A stretch of 64,000 bases of DNA from Sinonovacula constricta (taxonomy: Eukaryota > Mollusca > Bivalvia > Cardiida > Solecurtidae). The position numbers and the translations under genes are program-made. The notes under the pieces were generated by a model that was given only the letters and a program-made list of their open reading frames with translations, made no database searches and was not told the DNA's origin. This document shows, one piece after another, positions 48,966 through 60,420 of this stretch. Position 1 is the stretch's first letter. Every line of letters begins with the position of its first letter. The DNA lies in the NCBI GenBank assembly GCA_007844125.1, contig CM017558.1, forward strand, positions 53,917,408-53,981,407, written 5' to 3'.

Positions 48966-49224
48966 TTTTTTCGCAAGAAATCTGGATGTGTTACTGTAGG
49001 CAAAGATTTGCTTAAACATGACTTGTAATCACTAGACTCCAAGGCACAGTTGTGTACATTTAGTCTTGTGATTAAATTTTAAAGCAAACTGAAAGCCAGT
49101 GTCCTCAGGTAAGCAATACAGGGCCATAATGGACCTTGCTTTATATCTGCAAGTGGAACTGGTCATGCAAAGTTCTCTTTCAAATGTTAGTTCTTTAAAG
49201 TAATACAAAATAAATTTCTTAATG

Positions 49225-49515
49225 TCTTGGAATAATTTTAAGCTTGCAAGACCACAAGCTTCATGCAATCTTCAATGGCATAGAGATTACAAGCTTGCAA
49301 GACCGCAAGCTTCTCGCAATGATTATCGGTATTTAAGATTGCAGGAAGTGTGCGAACAAAACCTAACCACAACCTTAATTTTCATGTAAGCGAGTGTGCT
49401 CTCATCTACAACCATAATATTTAAGAATTGCAATCTTATTAAGATTGCAACAAGCTTGCGCCAACTTGTCATAAACTTTTTATGAGCTTGTCGCATGCTA
49501 GCATTTTGGTGTGGG
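49225..49515 (-). mobile_element. Right block of an inverted-repeat element
   Basis: Ends TGCTAGCATTTTGGTGTGGG; read on the minus strand this starts CCCACACCAAAATGCTAGC, against CCCACACCAAAACGCAAGC at 44747. AAGATTGCAACAAGCTTGCG, AAGCTTGCAAGACC and GCAATCTT words are dense throughout. Outside both ends the string ACAATAACA recurs in inverted orientation within 20 bp, so the inverted repeat may be longer and imperfect. No target-site duplication was found. Confidence 0.6.
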
Positions 49516-49663
49516 CAAACTGTTATTGTAACTACAATCCAATTATGTTGCTTAATAATTGAATTGAACTATGAATACATTCACTGGTTCCATCAGTATT
49601 TCTGTTAAACATGTGTAGACTATTTTTCGCTACTTCAGATTGTGATACTTCATAATACTACAC

Positions 49664-50219
49664 CATCGATGGATACCCACGGTGTATTCTATTACGTTAC
49701 TCTCCATTCATCACCTGTGGGCAAATTGCTACTCATTTCGTCGCTTTGTTTACTATGAAATGCCACAATCCGATTGGTTCGCTAAGACCATCCAGCGAAT
49801 CTGCCAACCAATCAAGTTTACGCTTTCATACCACTTTGATAGCATTGTCGTAAGTTTATTTACGCACAAATTACAAGCAATGTCACTGTCTTCATGGGCA
49901 AGGATACCGATTTCGTTTAAAACCGACGTGTATTTTTCAATACTGGCTGGAGTGCCTAAAGAACTATAAGAACATGTGTCGCTGATCGCTGACAGACATA
50001 TTTTACACTTGCGATGCGCTGTACCGGTCGCCATGTTTACGTTCTCAGGTCACCGTTTTGATCTTCCGATTGAAGAGTATTTAATTTTGTAACCTATCAT
50101 CTGATTGGATAATGTCTGTTCTGTTCTATTCAAACAAAACGACGAAATGAGTAGCAATTTGCCCATGGGTGATGAATGGAGAGTAACGTAAAAGAATCAA
50201 CCGTGGGTATCCGACGATG
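49664..50219. mobile_element. Mutator-like non-autonomous element carrying an exon
   Basis: Two inverted repeats of about 88 bp, 49664-49751 and 50132-50219, start CATCGATGGATACCCACGG and CATCGTCGGATACCCACGG when each is read inward, and share ACGTTACTCTCCATTCATCA without change; about eight mismatches in 88. The element is flanked by a perfect 10-bp direct repeat AATACTACAC (49654-49663 and 50220-50229). Long terminal inverted repeats together with a 9-11 bp target duplication are the signature of Mutator/MULE transposons. The 380-bp interior holds an open frame (49832-50034, minus) and no transposase core. Confidence 0.85.
49832..50034 (-). CDS. Exon with paired CxxC motif inside the Mutator-like element
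   Basis: Minus-strand ATG at 50034 in a fair context (GTAAACATGG) opens a peptide beginning MATGTAHRKCKICLSAISDT. Cysteines sit at residues 10, 13, 21, 54 and 57; the two CxxC pairs are 40 residues apart, with CNLCVNKLTTMLSKW at the end. This spacing resembles a treble-clef zinc-binding module such as the ZAD domain found at the N-terminus of zinc-finger proteins, but the match is by spacing only. A possible donor GTATGA follows residue 67; otherwise the frame runs to a stop at about 49753. A CCAAT box (ATTGG on the plus strand, 50104-50108) lies about 70 bp upstream. It could be the first exon of the element's own protein, left after internal deletion, or a captured host exon. Confidence 0.45.
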
Positions 50220-50820
50220 AATACTACACTCGATCTCATGATTTTTAAAGTCTGTTGAACAACTAGCTTTACGAATTCCAAAACCCACCACCTTCTTTTC
50301 CTAACTCCAGGAGTGAAATCAGCTTTGCTTGCCGGCCAACATCAGCATTGCTAATTGGTATGGCGATCAATATGGCGACAAACAATAAGCACATTGTTCA
50401 GTGTTTGGTGTTGCCACAATATTGAGTAAATCAAGCAAGAGTATAAATCCAGTATATATTTTAAAGGCAAATCAGTTGCTCATCACCAGGTGAAAGGCGA
50501 AGGTAAATAAAGCCATTCAGTTTGCAGATTAATATCTGTCTACTATGCTTTACACACTTTCACCATACTACCACTAAAGCACTAGCTCATCCTTTTATGT
50601 AATAAAAGTTACCAGTTATTTGTTACATTCTTATTTACAACAATGAGAAGCAGTGTTTATTTTATAATCAATTATAATCAATAATGATGATTACATGCAT
50701 TTTATACAATAGAAAAAGTAAACTTGCTTTTAATTTTATTCCCATATTACACTGACGAACAGTAACAATGATAACGACAATTGTATAATATCAAATACAA
50801 ACTAAATTACTGTAACAACA

Positions 50821-50857
50821 ATGGCAGACAGCTGCATTCAACGATGTCTATTGTATG
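50821..50857 (+). CDS. Putative short first coding exon
   Basis: ACAACAATGGCA is a strong start context (A at -3, G at +4). Twelve codons (MADSCIQRCLLY) plus one base end at TATG followed by the consensus donor GTAAGT. About 430-460 bp upstream lie YY1-like motifs, and between them a possible donor, so a non-coding exon could precede this one. No later exon was identified, and the peptide is too short to assign. The element at 51334 would lie in the first intron. Confidence 0.25.
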
Positions 50858-50970
50858 GTAAGTTATGATTTTTCGGATTCTATGGATTCTGTTACTGAAC
50901 GAATAATTCTGCTGGTTCGATGGACATTGGTAGTATAGTTATTTGACTGTATTTATATTAAAAGAGACTT

Positions 50971-51016
50971 TGCAGCATAAAAATCCTATGCTAATCTAGG
51001 TCTACACTATTTGCCT
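50971..51016. repeat. Fold-back repeat copy 18 (right arm)
   Basis: GCTAATCTAGGTCTACACTA followed by TTTGCC; left arm reduced. Confidence 0.4.
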
Positions 51017-51333
51017 GATTTTAGCTTTGGTAGTGTTAATTTCTTTATGTTAATTTAGATGCCATTAGGCCATTTCATCAAGAGCATAAAGTTAAGTTAT
51101 GGAAAGTCCTGATACACCCACAGGTAGACACTTTTGCTAAATATATTGAAATGCCCTAAAGATAATTTTGTAGTCATGTGACCTAGGACTTTTGATGTCA
51201 TGATACCATATTATTTGAGCAATAATTGAGTAGTGTGTGATCGATAACTCTTTGATAAACAAATGTGTCACCGGCAAATCATAAAGGCCTACTTTAGAGC
51301 TGTAAGGATATGCTACCTTCACAATACAATATA

Positions 51334-52265
51334 TAGTCAGAACTCGGTTATTCAAACTGGTGTTGTTCGAAGCCAAAGCATTATTCAAAGTAATTGGTCA
51401 GTCCCAATTTTTTCCCTATATAATTAAATGCAAAATACCTTCGAATATTCATTTGCATTAATCAAAGTTTCGGCATTATTGGAAGTCAAGTTTGGACTCC
51501 TACATACAATTTTAATGCTATCTTCACATATCTTATCCAGAGCCCAATCACTTTAACAGTCAACCATTGTGTATTGTCACCAGTCAAACTGCCAAGTAGG
51601 TTACTTCAGTAACATCGTTGTTTGGCTTCATTAATTGGTTGGTTAAAGTTGTTAATTGTATATGACTTAATATTAATTTGAAAATCGGTTACGATTTGTA
51701 ATCAATTAAACAGAGTTGCAATCCAATTAAGATTGAGATGTATTCACTTTGTCTTACAGCTGTATCGCAAACTGTCAGGGTGTGTATGTGCAAATGCTGA
51801 CCGATATCATCATCAATTGAGAAACGGCAAACATAGCGGGTAAAATCTTAGCTGAGCTATCTAGAGAAGGGCCCAGCAATGGGAGATACCCAGATCAGCT
51901 ACAATTAATTACTTTGTAATTTAAAACTATGAACTTGTAACCATTATGTAATGTATGTTGCAGTTTGTTGAAAATGATAACATTTGATAACATCAATTCG
52001 ACATTGCATACATACATGCATAAATTTTGATTTGTTATTAATTTGAAAAACAAAACTTGACACTTATTTTATTATAAATTATTCATTTTTTCCAATCATT
52101 GACTTTTCATTATATCCACTGCTTCTTGGAAATTACTGCATAGAATTACATTATTTGAAATGGCAGACTCCTAGTCAGAAAAACTTGAATGTGGAGGCAA
52201 TTTGGACTATTCCAACCCATGCATTGTTTGCTGTAAATCGTCGTCGAATAACCGAAGTTTGACTG
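51334..52265. mobile_element. pogo/Tigger-type non-autonomous element
   Basis: Left end TAGTCAGAACTCGGTTATTC; right end, read on the minus strand, CAGTCAAACTTCGGTTATTC. Both abut TA (51332-51333 and 52266-52267). CAGT ends followed by a CTCGGTTATTCGAA-like stretch and a TA duplication are typical of the pogo/Tigger branch of Tc1/mariner. A second copy of the motif (GTTTCGGCATTATTGGAAGT) occurs inside the left end. No transposase in the 932 bp. Confidence 0.75.
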
Positions 52266-52267
52266 TA

Positions 52268-55200
52268 TATTGTCAGTTTACGTCTCTATTAGTTTTTGTG
52301 TGTTACTGTACTGACTGATATAAGAAAATAGATACAAAAAAGTGTTAGTATTTATATGTAAATAAGTTAAAATTCAAAACATACTATTTTTGTTGAAAAA
52401 GCAAACATATCTAGAAACAAAAAAAACCTAACCAACGACAGTGAAAGGTATTTTTAACATTGTTTTGTGACTACTAGAAATGGAAAACATAAGTATCAGA
52501 AGAATAAGAGACAGTAATTATTATGACTAGACAATTTAATTTCAATTTGCCACAATTAATTTCATATTGAAGCAGTTTGTATTCAGCTAACATTGTATGA
52601 TGCATTGTATTGTAGCTGTGTATCTCAGTTTTCAGTGCATTGCTATGAATCATTTAAGCGCTGTAACATTATTTAAAGAAGCTTTATGGTTGGTGACTGT
52701 CACTGTTGTGAGAACTGCAGTGTTCGTGGGAACCTCTCTATAAGCAGGTTGCCTGCTAAACAGATCCATAGGTCAGACATGCATTTAATTGACACCTGAT
52801 TCACTTTGATTCAGAGGTAATTGTCTACAACCATTTGTCTTACATGTGGGTCGACTGGGGTAGTTGGGTCTCTAGGTCACTGATATTTCAGATTGTTCTG
52901 TGTCAGACTGTTTGTGTGTGTGTCTATTGTTGTTTTCATCCACTTTCAGTATGTCACTTCAGCCATCTGCTTACAGGAACTGTTTGCTTATGTTGTTCTA
53001 CTATTTTAAATGAGCTTCTACTTAATCTTATTCTCTATGGTCCAAGTTTGAAGTTAAACTAGCTTTAAAACAATAATTTCTTCACCATGACAAAAAGTTG
53101 CAATAGTGAGCATGTACAATTTGAAAAATAATTTGTGAACTTTCTATCTCCATCACTTGTTATGAAAATAAACATAACTCGCTATTTGCCAGGTGTAAAT
53201 TTAAACTTGCCTCTTTCCACTAAACTTAAAAATTCTATGAGAACATACACACTTATTAATGTTATTTACTTTCTATTCATCCATCAGTTCTAAATATCCA
53301 TCCTTATCATGCTCCAATTTGAAACCTGTTTTAGTCATCTTCTTAACATCCACATACAATTTCTGAAGGTATCTAGGGCTAGAGACCTTAGCAGGAACTA
53401 CTGCACATAATTGATCAGTCAGCTGGCTCTAGCTGATCTGGATTTACACTGTATACTTCTGATCAGTTGGTGCTTTAAGCAGGCTAAGGGTAGAACAACT
53501 GCCTTTATTTTATGACAGAAAGTAAGGAATAGGCATCTGCTTCTCGGTTTACTTGCTTTATTATCAAGTTTTAATCAAATTTGGCGTCCAGCCATTTTCA
53601 GAAGAGTTAATTGATCTCCATCAAGCCAGTCTACATAGCATTCATTAGGTGAGTAATCTCAAGACATGCTGTTTTTATAAAAATTGAATTAAGTGCTTGA
53701 ATTGTTTTTCTTCTCTATATAGATAAATCAAGATTTTTTCATTAGTACATAAAATCATGCTGTTATATTGGAATAGAATTAGGCAGTCAGGTTTATATAT
53801 TGTTTCATCATTTTTGTATATCAATGTTTTAAGTTCCATAACTCAAAGCTGTTACATATTAAGTCATTTATAATAACTAGTTGTTGTTATACCTAATATA
53901 TTATCTATATGGGGTCTGTTGGTCAGTCAATCTCTCAATCAAGGTTTTCCATATTTTTGAGGGAGGAAGGGGCAGCTAGTGTTTTAAAATTATTTACTTA
54001 AGTTATGGCCCTTTGTTAAATTTATAGGCCAGATTTTGAAGTAACTCTTTAGGACCAGGGTTTTCAGAAGATCTTTTTTTTCAGGTCAATGACCCCTTGT
54101 CTGAAATTTTCTAGGATCAAATGTGAAATTTAGTGGGGTCAAAATGTAACAACCCGGGGTCAAAGTATGAATGCGAGGATGTTCATTATAACTACAAGAA
54201 TGGAAACAAATAAAACTCTTCAAAACTGTTTATTTAATATTATTCGATTATCTCATAGCCAGGTTTTTTTTAGGAATTGGGTATGTCAGGAGGGGAACAT
54301 AATCATTTGTTTCCAGTTTTGGGGAAAATCGTGCACACTTGTCATATGTTTGGGACTATTAGTGCTATGATTTTAACACATACAATTATTTAAAAACTAA
54401 CAAAAAACCAGCAAAACTATTATTTTTCATTATTCTGATCACACATAAACGCAACAAATATGTAACATTTTTTGTGGGCAGGTCCATTACATTCTGATCC
54501 CTAATCTGAAAAAGTGTTCCCAACATCTGAAGGTAATCCACACTTTGCAGATAAGCTGAGGTTGGTTGTGTAATATTGCATATAGCAATATTATTGTTCA
54601 CTACAATTTCATACATTTTCTAAAAGAAAAATTAATTTCCACTTTGCATACATAAACTTTATTTCTGAAAAACCATTTAAAACCTGGTTAGGAAAGAAAA
54701 TGAGAAATATAGAAAAGTTTGTGCCCAAAAACAATAAAGTGACATTTGAACCAGAAAATGACATCAAAACATTAGCAAAACCTATACATATGTATGAAAT
54801 GTGTAGAAATTTATCTCTTTCAAAGTGCTTGCATTTTCTTTGAAATTAATGCAATCCATTTCAAAAGTTACAGACTTTTTCACACCTAGATACCAAATAG
54901 AAGCCAGATAAAGTAATTGAATTTGCTGTTTTCTTTCGTTAGAACAATCTCATTTTTTTAGAAATAATTCACACAAATATAGATTGTATTATTAGTGTCT
55001 ATTTAAAGATATTTCTGTAGATGAACTGTTTTAAGTTGACAAAACTGTTTATTTGATTGTATGATGTATTAGTAGCATTCGTTTGTCTAAAATTGGGGTC
55101 ACCTGATTTTTAGCTGAGAAATCATTTCAAAAGTTGCACCATGTTCTTAACCTATATTTCACAGCATTGACAGAGCTTTGAACATTTTAAACTAGGATGA

Positions 55201-55430
55201 TGACATATTTATCACAATCATTTGCTTTGCAAACCATTACAGTCAACTTTCTTCATGTAGAAAAGACAAATTTCTAATTGCCACGCCATACCTATCCTGT
55301 TTTAACTGCCCGTGTATTAAAACAAAAACGACCTCAGTAAATCAGTGAAAATAAGGCATATGTAGGGTAATATTGGTAATAGTGGTATAAGGCTCAGTGA
55401 TGTACATGTATCTGCATACTAACTGTTGAT
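52268..55430. other. AT-rich stretch without supported genes
   Basis: Frames at 52835, 54167 and 54386 (minus) are chance-length. Fold-back copy 19 at 53395. A run around 54050-54170 rich in GGTCAA words may be a decayed dispersed repeat. Confidence 0.5.
53395..53455. repeat. Fold-back repeat copy 19
   Basis: CTGCACATAATTGATCAGTC on the left, AGCTGATCTGGATTTACACT on the right, followed by outer GATCAGTTGGTGCTTTAAGC. Confidence 0.5.
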
Positions 55431-55670
55431 TTTTGTCAAATGATTGTCAATTTATGGGGAAATTATTCGCTGACTTCTGCCGTTTTTCATCGCGAGTTGA
55501 TAATCCGATCAATTAGGGTCAATTAGCACATAACTGAGCTACACGCTGATCAGGCTCAATTACGCTCCGCCACAGATGCTGTCACTGGTTTATCAGCAAA
55601 AGGTTCGCCTATCGTATTGACTTAGCATGTGCTGTCCTTCTTTTGGAACACCATGTTTATTGCTGCTTGA
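55431..55670. other. CpG-richer patch of unknown nature
   Basis: TTTTTCATCGCGAGTTGATA, ATCCGATCAATTAGGGTCAA and CTCAATTACGCTCCGCCACA contrast with flanking DNA. No frame is open through it. Words such as GTCAATTAG also occur in the GC-rich middle of the element at 12981, so it may be a related relic. Confidence 0.3.
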
Positions 55671-55859
55671 CGCATGGGCTAAAATGACCTCATTGACATC
55701 ATGACCTCAAATGGCCACATTCTTTCAATGACGTCTCCTCTGAAACCACTGGCTCAAATTCATCCAAACTTTAGTAGGCAGAGAAAATAAAACGTTTTTC
55801 AAAGAGTTCTGTTGAAGAACTTGACCTTAAGAGGCTTGGTTATTTTCTGTACATGACTG

Positions 55860-56260
55860 ATAAGTCAAATTGTAAAAAAATTCTTGTCAGAAACTACAAG
55901 GACTTGTACCTTGACAATTTGTGTATACATTGTGCTTGGGGAGTCCTCTATCAAGAATGTTCAGAAAGTTTTTATCCTTCAAAAAAATGACCATTTTCAA
56001 TGTTTTGCTATCAAGTTAAAACTATTCTTGCACTAAACTACCAGAGATAACATCTGGATATATCTGGTATACATGTTCCTTAGGTCAAAATTGTTTTAAA
56101 AATTTTGATCTGTCAAAAGTACATGGCCATAACCCATATATGAATGGCAATATATAGCAAAATCTTCTTGTCAGAAACTACAAGAACTAGAGCCTTTATA
56201 TTTGGTTAGTTTGTTCCTTAGGTGGTCCTGTATGAGGATTATTAAAAAAAAACAAGAGGA
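55860..56260 (+). repeat. Bivalve dispersed repeat, two diverged units
   Basis: ATTCTTGTCAGAAACTACAA (from about 55880) recurs as ATCTTCTTGTCAGAAACTAC (about 56160), each followed by a TTGACAATTTG- or TTTGGTTAGTTTG-like stretch and a GGTCCTGTATGAGGATT or GAGTCCTCTATCAAGAATGT segment. This is a repeat I recall as widespread in bivalve introns. It ends with AAAACAAGAGGACAT. Confidence 0.6.
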
Positions 56261-56434
56261 CATAAAACATGATAGCCAGGTGCATAACACTTCTCTGCTT
56301 ATGATTAACTTTGAAGGTTCTTGTCACACATAATCGCCTGGTTTAAGTTTGAATTGATTGTCCAGATGATTTTAATGGACTTTACAGTTAACAATGTAAT
56401 AATAATTATAAAAGCCTTTTACATTATGTTTACA

Positions 56435-56475
56435 ACTTTCAGGTGAGCGATATGGGGCAATCATGGATTTTTTAA
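56435..56475 (+). repeat. Edge of a bivalve dispersed repeat
   Basis: CAACTTTCAGGTGAGCGATA followed by TGGGGCAATCATGG, the characteristic border of the same repeat group. Confidence 0.6.
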
Positions 56476-58628
56476 CTTATACATTAATGATACCAAGGAA
56501 GATACTTTTAAAGACAAAGCTCAGTAATAACTAATTATACAGACTTTCTGTGTGTTTTCAAACTATAATTTGTTTAATATGTTACATAAATATCTCCTTG
56601 ATTGTTTCTTGAGACTTTATTTTCCCTTTTCCATTAAGCAATATTTTTTTTTTACTCCACTCTGGCAGCATGAAGCTGCTGGCAGCGAAAAGCTGCCTAA
56701 GAAATTTGTTAGGAAACTGAAACAATAAATGCAAATTTTAGAAACATCTGCGACTTGTGCATGCAACATCCTATATTGAACTCCAGTTGTTACAGTGTCT
56801 TGCTCTTAAAAATATAGCCTCTTGACACAACGTTGTTTAAGAGCCATAGAAATGTTTCATACAAGAGCCAGAGAATTATTTTTGTTTTGTTTTTGTTTTG
56901 TCATGTCTGACCACTTTCTTTCCAGTTTCTGATTCTGTTATGATTATGTCCTTTGGCAATAACTGAATGAAAATGAAAACCATAAACCCTAGTTCTGGTT
57001 TTAATTGGAAATGTTTCTGCGCTGTTTCACTGTATGAAAATTAAATGTCTCCTGGAACAGAATAAGAAAAGCTGCGTGTGCCAATCCATCAGTGCTGCTT
57101 GTACTTAATGTAGGTATTTCAAGTGTGAATATTTTTGTTAAAAAAAAATTAAAACTTGTTTAGTATGGTTGCTTTTTTTTGTTTTAATTTATCTAGTAAA
57201 GTGAGTATTTGATCTTAACTAGGGAAATGTTCAGATTTATATAATAACATCTCTTTTTGAAGGTGCCAAATAGTTGTGTCTGAATTAACATTCTGTAGTT
57301 TTCATAAAATGAATATATAGACTGTATGGCAACTTGTTGGGTCACACTGTCTGTCTTGTATCTGTCTGTCCATCTATCCCACTTCTGTGTCTCAGCAATA
57401 ATATTTTGTATTCAGCACTTCAATCATACTTGACCCTCTTACAGACTTAGTCACACCTAAAGGTATGTCCCACATAATATTTAAAGGACAAACATTAATG
57501 TCAAGGTCATATTAGAGGTAAGCCATCATATTGCTTTTTTAAAGGAATTTAATTTTAACGTTTTTGTAATTTCTGTTTGAAAACCAGCTGATTTCAATCA
57601 TTTTATTTACATTTAAAAAAGTATTCACAAGCTAAGGTAGGAATCTTCAATGCAGTCTCCTGCGTGTGTAGTAAACACTGAACAGGTCAAGGTTAGAAAA
57701 AAAAAAATCCATATTTATGAGTACAAAATCAAAACCAATATATTGATTGTGTTTTTGATAGTGAATAATGTCTTAATACTTTTTTATTTTAAAAACACAA
57801 CAGAATTTTTTACATGCTAAGTCCCACTGTGATGTACAGATGTAGTTTTCATTTAGGCACCTTCATTAAAAGCAACAGAAACTACGGACATGGAAGAGTG
57901 TATATTGTTGTTGGCTTTGTAAATAAGATAATCATCTTCAACTGCTGGTTCGAATCTTGAAAGAACATTATTTTTTACTGAAACCAAAATAATTATGTGT
58001 CACTGTCTATTTGTAATCTGTATCATATTTTTACACTTGGCATGCGATCATTTTGTGTTTTCGTCATGTCGATCGGAACTGTGCACTCATTGCTAAATAC
58101 CTTCATCATTTGCAGTTTTGAATCAAGAAATGTCATAGAATGAGAACAAATTGAACAGACATGTTGTTTACATGAAGAATATATTACCTATATTTTTTAA
58201 TTTTTGGATATATTTAAAAAGCAAATAATTTGTTTGATAAAAAAATGGCCAATAAAAATAAAACTCAATCCAATAGTGTTCAGATTTTCATCGAATATTT
58301 TACCACTACACCATTACGTTAGGCGATTATTCGCTTGTTCTTGCTTTTCAATGACCAACACAACAACATTATACCCTGGAATGATGTGATAACTCCTGGA
58401 GACGTTTTAGAACACAAGAATTAGTGCTGGATTAATATTTATAAACAATAAAAACTGTAGTACCTGATCTATAAATCAAAAGAAAAAAAGCAGGCCTGGT
58501 CCAAATGGCACTATAGATCTCATTGTTAAATAAACCAAAAAAATTCCTATTTATTTGCTAACAGCGACATGTAACTAAAAGCAACATGTAAGTGCAATGG
58601 TAATTAAACATATTGCTTATGGCTTAAT

Positions 58629-58696
58629 AGCAAATAGTGCAGATCCCGATCAGACAATAGGAGCTGTCTGTCTAATCAAGATCTGCACTATTTGTG
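58629..58696. repeat. Fold-back repeat copy 20 (best preserved)
   Basis: Left arm CAAATAGTGCAGATCCCGAT then CAGACA; right arm TGTCTAATCAAGATCTGCAC then TATTTG: 26-bp arms with three mismatches around a 12-base loop. An outer GATCAGTTTCTGCTTAGAGC lies to the right. Confidence 0.85.
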
Positions 58697-58902
58697 TATG
58701 CTGGATCAGTTTCTGCTTAGAGCAGTTTGAGATTGAGACACCACACTAGACGCATCACAAGAACCATTTATGACACACAATAGATATAAATAAAACATTG
58801 TATGTCTTCCTTGTATGTGTTTAGCATAAAAGGGGTGTTGCCCAACTGGTCAGTGGATTGTCAGAATTCTGTGACTAGGTGTTGGTATCATATTAAGAGT
58901 TT

Positions 58903-58950
58903 ATGGATTTCTGTTAGAATAATGGCAATACTATATCTGCTTCAAGGGAA
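58903..58950 (+). repeat. SINE family II, 3' tail fragment
   Basis: AATGGCAATACTATATCTGC followed by TTCAAGGG. Confidence 0.35.
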
Positions 58951-59328
58951 TCTGTCTTTATATTATTCAGATAAAAAAAAAAGGAAACATGGACAATGCA
59001 TGATTATAATCAACAGTCATGAATAACTAAAATAAACAAATAATGAAAAAACGATATAAACAGTCAAAACAATAAACAAAAAAACAAATATGGATACCTG
59101 AAATAAAACTAAGAAAGCAATAGCAAAAAATAATTTGTAGAAGCTGTTGGCAGAACTGAAGCTCAATTCATAGCTCCTGTAAGTTCTGATTGCCTCTTAT
59201 CTTTAGGCAACTCCCAAACCTAGGGATATATTTAGGTACAGTAATTAGAGGAAAAAGGGAGAGAGGAGAGAGAAAAAAACAACAAGTTAACTCCTGGCCC
59301 GCTAAGCAAAATTGATCAGGGTATATAA

Positions 59329-59397
59329 ATGGTTTAGATTCAGATCAACAAGCTTCCTGCTGGGAACTCTCTGATTAGGAACTACATTTTTTGTTGC
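59329..59397. repeat. Fold-back repeat copy 21
   Basis: GATTCAGATCAACAAGC, loop TTCCTGCTGGG, right CTCTCTGATTAGGAACTACA; outer CCGCTAAGCAAAATTGATCA to the left. Confidence 0.5.
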
Positions 59398-60347
59398 AGT
59401 GTCTCTCAATACACATGCTTGTATATGCATGAAGATATTGGTAAATAAACGATCATTTTGTACTGGTTATTAACAAATGTTGCTGGTTAAGGGTTTAAGA
59501 AGTGGGCTTGATAAATGTGCCTATTCATACTGTTTGTCTATGGTGTTATTGTCTGTAATTGTCTGTTGCTGGTCCACCCAGTCTAAAGGTAGGAGGGTCT
59601 GGGGGAGCAGGAAGATCACCTGTTTTATTATTTATACACCTTTATGTTGTCTGCTTGCATTAAGAACTTATGGGTGGGGTAGATTACAGTTTTACTTAGA
59701 GGGATGTTTACAATATCAGTTACAGTGTACAACAATACAAACAAATATTACATATATAAATTATAACAAAAACATTTTTATCGGCACTCTGTGATGTGAC
59801 TCTTAATCCCTAGTAATAGGTTTAGACTATCAGATGCAGTAGATCAGCCCTATAATAGACATGGTCAGTATAAGTTTAAAGTAATGTAACTTTATTCCAC
59901 TCCTAACATCCCTGGGCATATTCCAATGAATTTTATAATACATTACACATTTATGATAATAAATTACTTAAAAATGAGAGGTAGATTAAATTATGAATTG
60001 ATAAGGCCAATTAAGCAACATTTTTTTTGTGGTCTGATTAACTGTATTTGTTAATTGATCTTTTATTCTTCTTACTGCCATAGTTGTAACTAAAAAGATA
60101 CCTTATGTGTATGCTTTCATGTATATCATAACCTATGAAGCATCCTAACTGTTGATTAGAATCTCTTGGTGCCGATATATGTTACATTTCATTTCTGGAC
60201 TATGTACAAAATACTTCTTTGGCAGATTCATATTTTTTTTTCTCCACAAGCCATCACTGAAGTCTGTAAATCTTCAGCAGTTGTTCAGTAACGGATACTG
60301 TTATCTCTCCTATCTCTTTACCCGCTAAGCAGGAATTGGTCCAACCA

Positions 60348-60420
60348 GGGCAAATAGTGTAAATCTAGAACAGCCAGCTCTTGTAGAGAGTTGTTAGGTC
60401 TGAATCTGCACTATTTGCTG
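60348..60420. repeat. Fold-back repeat copy 22
   Basis: GGGCAAATAGTGTAAATCTA on the left; GGTCTGAATCTGCACTATTT on the right; outer CCCGCTAAGCAGGAATTGGT immediately to the left. Confidence 0.7.

Larger units (their letters stand above)
50230..51333. other. Stretch with YY1-like motifs and a putative first exon
   Basis: Near 50355-50390 a CpG-containing segment carries CAATATGGCGACAA and TGGTATGGCG, close to the YY1 consensus often found at transcription starts. A donor-like GCGAAGGTAAAT follows near 50500. Fold-back copy 18 lies at 50971. Confidence 0.4.
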
